Shown: positions 1 to 7,749 of the stretch, in pieces | How the letters are laid out: each line of letters opens with the position of its first letter | Numbering within the stretch: position 1 is the stretch's first letter | NCBI GenBank assembly: GCA_027600665.1 | Contig: JADGJL010000485.1 | Location: forward strand, 1-20,089 | Length of the DNA: 20,089 bases | Reading direction: 5' to 3' | Source of the DNA: Irineochytrium annulatum | Taxonomy: Eukaryota; Chytridiomycota; Chytridiomycetes; Chytridiales; Chytridiaceae | Position numbers and translations under genes: made by a program | The notes under the pieces: model-generated | Database searches by the model: none | What the model saw: the letters and a program-made list of their open reading frames with translations, nothing else | Told to the model about the DNA's origin: nothing

Positions 1-82
1 AGGGAGGAGGCGCCGCGGGTGGAGGGACGATGAGGCGGACCTGATAGATGGGGAGGGGGAGGATGCGGAAGTAGGAGAGTAG
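1..82 (+). CDS. Possible 3' tail of an upstream gene (partial)
   Basis: One reading frame is open from the left edge to a TAG at 80-82. It gives an Arg-rich stretch followed by an acidic tail (roughly RRRRGWRDDEADLIDGE). The other two plus-strand frames stop earlier, at 31-33 and 42-44. The GC-rich composition resembles the coding exons further right, and the sequence turns AT-richer just after the stop. There is too little to name a protein or even to be sure of the strand, so this is an inference from composition only. Confidence 0.2.
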   Translation, partial: GRRRRGWRDDEADLIDGEGEDAEVGE

Positions 83-1191
83 GGTCCTGCTGTCGTATAT
101 TTATATCATTTGCAGGGGCAGTTTGTTTCTCCTCATCTGTGATCAGTTGGCGAGGTAACGAGATTTTTTGGTTTATCGATCTCACGTTCAACCACCTCTG
201 CATATGCGCCGTCTTCGTGATCTAACTTATTATTGCGTCTCACTGGTAATAAATCATGTGCATCTCAACCCTGCGTTTGTATTGCACTGCTTTTTTTATA
301 AGGCTCTATACACGCTTGGCGAAAGCGGACGACGACGTTTCTTTGTTCCTTATAGAATGCGCTTCCAGTTACGTAGTCAGAAGTTGCAAGGCGTTGCTAA
401 TACGAATGTCGTGCAGATCACGGTAAGAACGGACGCTAGAGCGGCGCCGCAACGCCACAATGTGATCACATCTGTACGTTGCAAGAGCACAGAACCAAAG
501 GGATTTATCTTAACGTGAGCTACTACGATATTTACAACATTGGAGTTTACCATGTCGCCATCGGCCAGCTAGATGGTCGCTTCCTCGCTGACACACGCGC
601 GTTAAAATAGAAACAAAGCTATGATGCTCGCTAAAATCATGCGATCTTATTCATCATATTCGAAGCTATTTCCTTTGCTGTAGGTCCTTCATCCACCGCC
701 ATCAACAATATGGTCGAGTCCCTGCGCGTCCAACACCTGCATCTCATAAGGACCACCGCCGCCTCGCGCTCATTGTCTCTCGCATAAATGCAGCAAAAAT
801 AACTTCCACTTCTTCCGTTTGAAGGGATCTCCTCATGATCAGCAACCGACGGCAGGCCGTGCCAGCTAGCGTTCCTGTTGACGTGCAATGGCGCCTTGCG
901 GCAGGTTCCGCCAACGCGGTGGCAGTCTGACGGGGAACCTCGCTTGCCGGCCCTTGGAGGTGCATATCCAACTCCCCGTCCTTTCTTTTCGGTAGGTTGT
1001 TTAATGCGAGAACTCCTCTGCATCGACCGCGGCGTCCATCCGCCCTTCCTTGCGGCCTCAGCTGCGGCCTCAGAAAGCAAAGGGGGCCGACCGCGCACTT
1101 CCTCACATGATCAGCACAAGTTAGTTCCCTTTCCACCGCGTCAAACTTGAGCTTTATTCAAAGCTCAATCCCTCCCTCACCGCTCACGACG
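83..1191. other. Intergenic region upstream of PEP carboxykinase
   Basis: No recognisable gene lies in this 1.1 kb. Open frames exist on both strands (for example 168-518 plus and 637-1098 minus), but they lack family resemblance, several lack a real ATG, and they overlap one another. Positions 83-620 are AT-richer and 850-1191 are GC-richer. The right part should hold the promoter and 5' UTR of the carboxykinase gene. I see no clear TATA box. The only distinct element is a hairpin close to the start codon, listed separately. No tRNA-like structure was found. Confidence 0.6.
1147..1168 (+). promoter_or_regulatory. 9 bp hairpin in the presumed 5' UTR of PEP carboxykinase
   Basis: A perfect inverted repeat with arms TTGAGCTTT (1147-1155) and AAAGCTCAA (1160-1168) encloses a 4-nt loop, ATTC. 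It ends 23 nt before the ATG at 1192. If transcribed it would form a stem-loop near the start codon; as DNA it is an interrupted palindrome of the sort that dimeric regulators bind. Which applies, if either, is not shown by the sequence. Confidence 0.5.
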
Positions 1192-4100
1192 ATGCTCCGT
1201 CTCCCCCAACGCGCCGCCGCCGCCGCGGCCGGCCGGATCTCCGCAGCGTCGCCCTCCCCGTCCCCGTCCTCATCTGCGCTGCTGTCGTCGTTGTCGAGGC
1301 GGGCCGCCATCGCCGTCGTGGGACGCCAGAGTGCCCGTGCGCGAGCTTGGTCGTCCACGGCGGCCGGCTCCCGCGTCGCGACGCCCGTGGCGAGTGGAGT
1401 GAGGGAGAGGAGGCCGTACAGCACCCAGAACCTCCGTACGTTGCCGTGCTTTCTCTACTTGCATGGCCATGACATGCTTTGCCCGCTCCAAATCTGATCC
1501 CTCCAACAACAACAACAGCGCCATGGCAAACCTCCGTCCTCAAATCCCTCGGCCCCACCTCCCGCCCGCATCTCATCAGGAACCCGTCCGTCGCCACCTG
1601 CGTCGCCGACGCCCTGTCGCGCGAGCCGGGCACGAGGCTGACCGACACGGGCGCGCTCGTGGCGTACTCCGGCGCAAAGACGGGCAGGAGCCCGAGCGAC
1701 AAGAGGGTCGTGGGCGAGGAAAAGCACCGGGGGAACGTGTGGTGGGGGCCCGTGAACATCGAGATGGGCCAAGAGAGCTTCGCCCAGAGCAGGCAGAGGG
1801 CTGTGGATTGGTTAGGCGCTAGGGATAAACTTTGTGAGTATTGGGGAGTGTTGGCGATGTCGGGATACGTGAGCATAGCGAACAGCGAACAGTTGGATGG
1901 GATGGGGGCGTGTATACGCGCGAAGGGATAAAGGCCGAGTCCTCGGCCTTGAAAGAAACCGCGAGCGAGCGAAGCCAACCTGGGGACGCCAGCCTTGCTT
2001 GAGGGGTTTCGCGGGTAGTATGGGTCGTCTCGGTGTTGGGACTTGATTACCCGCGAGTAGAAGTGCCCGACCAGTTTTCGCCCCTACCACGCTTCCCCCT
2101 CCTGCCACTATTTCACTATTTCACGCTATCATCATACCTGCCCTACACGCTACTGCCCCTCCCCCCTACTTTACTAAGCGTTATATCACCCACGCCTCTG
2201 TTTTCGTAGACGTCGTCGATGCCTTCGCCGGCTGGGACCCGCGCTACCGCCTAAAAATCCGAGTCATCTGCTCGCGCGCGTACCATGCCCTTTTCATGTC
2301 CAACATGTTGATCAGGCCGACGGCCGAGGAGCTCGCCAGCTTTGGGGAGCCCGATTTCACGATATATAACTCGGGACAGTTCCCTGCCAATGTTATGACG
2401 AAGGGCGTTAGTTCGAGGTATGAGGTTGAAAGCGCTTTTCTTTACATCGCGCACCTCGAGTCTTCATTATTTTTTACAAGCGCGGAGCGCGCTGATACGA
2501 GTGTGTGCTTTTCCCCGAGTTGAATAGCTGGCACCCACTCCCAACTAACGCGCAAAGCGCGCTTCCCTTTCTTTTACCGTCTTATCATACTCCTAAAAAT
2601 CCTCCCTGAACTACCCTGAATCCATACCACCTGCTTACTAGTCCAGCACAGACCTACCTTGCCATCTAACCCTACCTAACGTTCCTCAACTAACTACTTA
2701 TTAAAATGATAGGACGAGCGTTAGCTTGAGCTTTGACCGGAAGGAGTTTGTCATCCTCGGGACGGAGTACGCTGGAGAGATGAAGAAGGGGTACGTACCT
2801 TTTGTGTATTCGTACGGCATCACCCCTAACCCTAATCGAAACAGAGTTTTCACCGTCATGCACTACCTCATGCCCCTGAACGGGATCCTTTCGCTCCACA
2901 CCTCGGCCAACGAGGGTCTCAAGGAGAAGGATGTAGGCTCCCCCTTTGCTTTTCCCGTCTGACGTTTTGCAAACAGGTCTCGCTGTTCTTTGGATTGTCG
3001 GGAACGGGCAAGACGACGTTGAGTGCGGACCCGCAGCGAGCTCTTATTGGAGACGATGAGCACTGCTGGTCGAACGAGGGGATCTTTAACATTGAGGGGG
3101 TGAGTGTCAGCAGAACGATGCTAAAAGCCATGGACCCTCGCTTGCCGACCGAACGTGCAACGTGGTTTTAGCGACCAAACGCTACACGTCGAGCAACCCG
3201 GCGCTAGCGGAAGCGTGTCTTTCTCTCCTATCGACAAATTGCCAATCGTTCCCACCCTTTACTTGATTTGCTTCGCGTCTTCTACCGACGACCCCTTACA
3301 CTTGCTTACGCTCTCCTGGCTCCACCTTTATAGGGCTGCTACGCCAAAGCCATCGACCTCTCGGCCGAGAAGGAGCCTGAGATTTTCTCGGCCATCAAGT
3401 ACGGCTCTATCCTCGAGAACGTGATCCTCGACGAGCACACGGGTGTGGTCGACTACACCAGCAAGAAGATCACGGAAAACACGAGGGCTTGTTACCCCAT
3501 TGGTTGGTTTTGCCCGCTTCTCGAGTTTTGAAGCTGATATTGACGGTGGGATTGTGACAGAGTTCATCCCGAACGCGAAGATGCCGTGCGTGGGCGGACA
3601 CCCCAAGAACATCATCCTGCTCACGTGCGACGCCTTCGGCGTGCTGCCGCCCGTGTCGAAGCTGACGCCCGAGCAGAGCATGTACCACTTCATCTCGGGA
3701 TACACGGCGAAGGTTTGTACAAAATTATTGATGAACATTTATTTGGGATTGGAGGTCGTCTGTTAATGCCTGCTTTATATAAAATAGATCGCTGGGACTG
3801 AGGAGGGCGTCACGGAGCCCATGGCGACGTTCTCGGCTTGCTTTGGCCAGGTATTTACTTCTCGACACGCTCTATACCATGCAAGTATCACCCGTCTCAC
3901 CCGCCTCATATCTTTTTAAAAGCCCTTCCTCGTCTGGCACCCGATCAAGTACGCCGAGATGCTCGCGGCTAAGCTCCAGGAGCACAAAACCAACATTTGG
4001 CTCGTCAACACCGGCTGGACGGGCGGGAAGTACGGCGTCGGATCCCGCATCAGCCTGAAGTACTCTAGGGCCATCATCGACGCCGTACGTTCCCTCTTCC

Positions 4101-4494
4101 TTAGCCCCCTATTCTCCTTGTTTTGACACTTGGCGCGGGAATAGATCCACGACGGCTCCCTGGACGCCTCCATTAAGTCCGACCCGGGCAAGATGCCGAT
4201 CTTCAACCTAACCATCCCGAAGGGGGGCATCAGGAACGTCCCCGACAAGATCCTGAACCCTGCCGCGGCGTGGGGCTCGCAGGGAGCGTTTGACGCCGAG
4301 GTTCGGAAGCTCGCCGAGCTGTTCCAGAGGAACTTTGAGCAGTTCAAGGACGGGAAGGGGGCCGCGCAGCTCGTCAAGTGAGTGTCGTGATTGCTTTGAT
4401 GGTCGCGGTTTGGAGATTTGGGTCCAAAAATGTCTTGATCTTCGTCTGATGCGTATTTTCTTTCGTTTTTTTCAGGGCGGGCCCGGTTTTGTAA
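1192..4494 (+). CDS. PCK1: Phosphoenolpyruvate carboxykinase (ATP-type), 12 exons
   Basis: Converts oxaloacetate and ATP to phosphoenolpyruvate, CO2 and ADP, the committed step of gluconeogenesis. Exons: 1192-1435, 1519-1833, 2210-2417, 2713-2790, 2845-2932, 2977-3099, 3334-3502, 3561-3712, 3788-3850, 3923-4084, 4145-4377, 4476-4494; all junctions are GT-AG and in phase, giving 617 residues. Visible motifs are the substrate loop [11 protein letters not shown] (about 130-140), WWGPVN, the P-loop GLSGTGKT (317-324), the metal-binding segment LIGDDEHCW (334-342), and [18 protein letters not shown]. The catalytic body matches fungal and plant ATP-type enzymes of about 540-550 residues. Exon 1 adds about 80 Arg/Ala/Ser-rich residues resembling a mitochondrial presequence, which is unusual because fungal carboxykinase is normally cytosolic. 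The start is the first ATG of the exon-1 frame. Introns 2, 3 and 6 (376, 295, 234 nt) are far longer than the others. The last coding exon is only 19 nt. Confidence 0.95.
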
Positions 4495-5031
4495 TGGATG
4501 GCACAATAGTTACAGCACCCATCAGACCGTTTAAATCTTTTTCACTCCTTCATATGTTTTCCACCCCGCGAAAGAATAATGCTGCAACAAGGATCTCTAT
4601 CTTTTAATTTCTTTCTCCCTTCTATTTGCGGGCAGAATTAGGATGCTGCGTTCTCATTTGATACTTCCGATTCGAAGTGGTAAAAGAAATAAACATAATA
4701 ACGGCAGCCAAAGAAAGTTGCACTGGAATCTGAGCTGCTTCCAAGAACCGTCGCCACTTGTTAAATCTTCATCGAGTCAGTTCGCAACGCATTTATCGAG
4801 GATTGTTAGATATCCAGACAACTTCGCAAGAAACGCATGACGTAATCTTCAAGGGGAGCTGGTCCTGCTCCTGCGTTTCGGCCGCTGGGCAGGTTTGAGC
4901 AATCCGACACTTTGCAACGGCGAACCATCGTTCCCTTCTGCCGTCACCACCTTGTCGACTGAGGACTCCACCTCCCGTTCCCCGCCCGTCCCCGGCCGTC
5001 CCCCTGATCCCTGTTCGCCCCATAGCCTGAC
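4495..5031. other. Intergenic: 3' UTR of PEP carboxykinase and upstream region of the SH3 gene
   Basis: AT-richer, without a recognisable gene. It contains an AATAAA at 4688-4693 that could be the polyadenylation signal of the carboxykinase gene. The last 100 nt turn pyrimidine- and C-rich and end in CCCCATAG just before the next start codon. That looks like a splice acceptor, so an upstream exon of the SH3 gene may lie here. A 65-codon open frame at 4643-4840 has no recognisable content. Confidence 0.5.
4688..4693 (+). terminator. Candidate polyadenylation signal of PEP carboxykinase
   Basis: A canonical AATAAA hexamer about 194 nt after the stop codon, in an A-rich stretch. Assigned from position and hexamer alone; no cleavage site can be seen. 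Confidence 0.3.
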
Positions 5032-6808
5032 ATGGATATGGCGTCGACCACCACGATGATGGACCCGGCTGCGGCCATGATGAACCAGATGTGCTTCACC
5101 GTCACGGACTCGAAGAACATGCCCGACTTCAACTCGGCGAGCATCCTGGTTAGCGCCGGGACCTTTATGGATACGGCGACTCTGGATTCCTGGCTGAGCA
5201 GCAACATGGATACGAATACGACCTACGTGGCGGGATTCAAGTAAGAATTTTGGAGTTTGGGCCATTGCAGGGTAGGAACTAACGTTAATCTCACAGCCAG
5301 CAGTATGGTTGCAATTGGGACGGTCACAATCAGCGCTTCCACATCTCCTTCACGGCCGGCATGTTATCCTCAATCTCCCTCTCCCACAACCCCCCCTGCC
5401 CCGTCTCCTTCCAATCTTCCGTCAAGCCCCTGTGCCAGCAGACCTGCCAGATGGCGCATGCGGCGCTGTCGAACATCTTTATGAACTCGACCGCGTGCCC
5501 GCCCAACACGGACCCGACAGGCATGCGCGTCACGGCCCTCAATTTCTATACGGAGATCTGCAACACCCTGCCTACGACGAACTGCCTCCCCGTCGTCCAG
5601 GCCGAGATGGCCTCCTGCGGCTTCCCCGTCCCCGACGACGCGGTGGCCTACTGCGCACCAGGCGGCATGGGCGCGGCGACGTTCGACAGCTGCTGTTCCT
5701 CTTCGCAATTCGAGGCTCTCCAGGCGAGGCTTAATGGCACCCTCTCCGACAGTGCCGCCGCCCCGCCGCCCGCGAAGCCGATCCTGTTCGTTGTCATCGG
5801 CGCCTCTGGCGCCGTCGTACTTGTCCTCGTGCTGGCGGCCATTTATATCACGATCCTGAACAGCAAGAACAAGAAGGCCACGATGAAGCGCAAGGCCTCC
5901 AAGAAGTTGAAGGAGGCAAAGCGAAACTCCCGGTCCTCGAGGCGTTATAGTAAGATGAAGGACGACCCCCGCTCGTCCTCGCCCATCCGCAACGACGACG
6001 GTCGTCGGGGCCGCGAAGCCGACGATGAGGAGCGCGGTAACAGTCGTCGCTCGTACGTCCCCTACCGCCCCGCCGACGACTCCCGCTCCCGCTCCCGCGC
6101 GCCCTTGGACCGCGACCGGATGGATGACCGTCGCCGATCCCAGTCCCAGCCTCGTGGCATGGGCGGATACGACCGCTACGCCTCGGCGATGCCGGACAAC
6201 ATCGACCGCGACGCCGCGACGCTTAGGGACCGGGACGCGCGACGGCGGTCCCACAGCAGGGATCCGAGGGATCGCGCTCGCGACACGGTGCTGACGGAGG
6301 TGACGGCGCTCCCGCCCATGGCGGGCGGTGGCGAGCTGCCGATGCTGCCGCGGAGCTCGTTCTCGCCCATGTTGGACATCGGGTTCGGGGCGTCCGGTGG
6401 AGGTGGCGGGTTGACGGTGCCGGCGATCGCGATCGGGGGCGGCGGCAGTGGGACCGACAGCATGCTGCCGAGTGGCGTGTCAGACGTCGAGATCTGCAAG
6501 GTGCGCGTCGTGTTTGATTACACTGCCGCTATGTCGGATGAGCTGGATTTGAACCCCGGCGATATCGGTTAGTATTGCTTCTCGTTTTTAGTTGCCGTCT
6601 TCTTTTTATTCGCACCTTGCTGACTTTCCTGTTTACAGTGAGCGTGACTGGGATGTTCGATGATGGGTGGGCGCACGGCGTTATTGGAAACTCGAGGGGA
6701 GCGTTCCCGCTCGCCTGCGTGGAGTCCATGGACTCTGGGTCGCTGCAGACGCAGAAAACGATCGACGCTAGGCGGTCAAGCTTGGCGGCGTCGGCATATG
6801 GAAAGTAG
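5032..6808 (+). CDS. Single-pass membrane protein with Cys-rich ectodomain and C-terminal SH3 domain
   Basis: Exons 5032-5240, 5297-6567 and 6639-6808 give 549 residues with phase kept at both junctions. Residues 1 to about 230 are Cys-rich (many Cys, one CC pair) with possible N-glycosylation sites (NST, NGT). A hydrophobic helix at about 232-257 (ILFVVIGASGAVVLVLVL...) is followed by a Lys-rich stop-transfer segment, then a long Arg/Ser/Asp-rich disordered tail and a Gly-rich stretch. An SH3 domain closes the protein at about 471-523, with VFDYTA, ELDLNPGD, DDGWAHG and GAFP; its coding sequence is split by intron 2. The order ectodomain, helix, basic tail, SH3 resembles fungal Fus1-type proteins. 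A role as a cell-surface signalling or cell-fusion scaffold is inference from architecture only. No signal peptide follows the ATG at 5032, so an upstream exon may be missing. Confidence 0.8.
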
Positions 6809-7749
6809 GGCTCGAGAGGAGAAATTCGAGTGGACATTGCCTTCGTGCTTGTGATAAGTTGTTTGTTAGCTGGGTTTCTTTTCGGTGATCTTTTGTTACT
6901 TTCTTAATTCGTTGGCATTTGGCCCTACCTTCTTGTGCCCTTTTTTGCGTTGTTAATTGATAAACCCTTGGAGTTTATGCTGTGCCGTCGGGCGATAGGT
7001 TGCCGTTTTGCATATGGTTTCTAAATCTGTTCAGCCGTCGGCAGGGACGCTGGCTTCTCTCCGCATGGTGATTGCTACCCTTTTTCGTTAATTTCGTTTC
7101 TTCTGGTGCCCGTACAGACTCCGTTTTTAACATTACGAACATTTTGCTATCCCCTTGTGAAAGCCCCTTCGGCGTATTCCCCAACAGTTCCTTTTTGTTC
7201 CTTTCGTTTCCTTGACGTTCACATTGTACCAATATCACTACCATCCCGTTTTCTTCCCTCGTGAACGCTTCATATCCCAGTATAGCTTTTTTAGCTGCCG
7301 TTCTTTTTTACAACCCGAATTTTTCGGAGTTCCATGGTTGATCTTTTATTTCAAACCCGAAGCCATTTCGATTTGAAATTAAACTGACTACGCAACATCC
7401 AATGCTTCTTTGGCTTCTTTGGCCAACAGTGTAGTTCCACTACAAAACCATAAGCCAGGCCGAGGTTGTCGGGGATGGCGCGGGGCAGCGGTTCGCTCAC
7501 GAAGTCCCTATGCACATCGTTTCCTCCTAGCTAGCAGAGCCCGAGGCTGTGCGGCGCAAATTCCTTCTGGGCGCGGTGAGCTCCGTGTAAATGCGGATGC
7601 CACGGGCTTCGTCCGAGGCATGCAATAGAATAAACGATGAAGAACGCAATTACTAACCCGGTGTTACTTCTTTTGCAATAGTCCAATGGATAGAATCGTC
7701 GAAGAGTTTGTTTGGCTGATTTTTAGGCAGCGTGATCCACGATTACGCC
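6809..7749. other. Intergenic: 3' UTR of the SH3 gene and upstream region of the M28 peptidase
   Basis: Mostly AT-rich, T-rich sequence to about 7400 with no gene. From 7400 to 7630 it is GC-richer with a 72-codon open frame that I do not recognise. AATAAA occurs at about 7629-7634. A consensus branch point and acceptor follow at 7651-7681 and a second AG acceptor at 7726. Together these suggest that the peptidase transcript has an intron here, either in its 5' UTR or after an undetected first coding exon. Confidence 0.5.
7651..7681 (+). other. Branch point and 3' splice site upstream of the M28 peptidase
   Basis: TACTAAC, the perfect yeast-type branch-point sequence, starts at 7651. It is followed by a T/C-rich run and ends in GCAATAG at 7681. 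The spacing from branch to AG is about 24 nt, typical of fungal introns. The donor could not be placed; GTGTAA-like sequences around 7586 are possible. A second acceptor, ATTTTTAG, ends at 7726 and would join in frame to the peptidase coding sequence. Confidence 0.5.

Noticed and set aside
168..518. 116-codon open frame in the left intergenic region
   Set aside because: Begins at a TTG rather than ATG, sits in AT-rich sequence and resembles no family.
637..1150. Overlapping open frames on both strands just left of the carboxykinase gene
   Set aside because: Mutually overlapping, low-complexity Arg/Pro-rich products without splice context; probably promoter and leader sequence.
1184..1978. 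A 264-codon open frame on the minus strand over the start of the carboxykinase gene
   Set aside because: Runs antisense to coding exons 1 and 2 and through intron sequence; low-complexity product without family resemblance.
2821..2840. Telomere-like CCCTAACCCTAA in carboxykinase intron 4
   Set aside because: Only two imperfect units, at the place where the intron branch point (CTAAC/CTAAT) is expected; no array and no chromosome end here.
5370..6254. A 294-codon open frame on the minus strand across the SH3 gene
   Set aside because: It is the antisense shadow of a GC-rich, Arg/Ser/Ala-coding exon. Its product has no domain, while the plus strand gives a helix, SH3 domain and good splice junctions.
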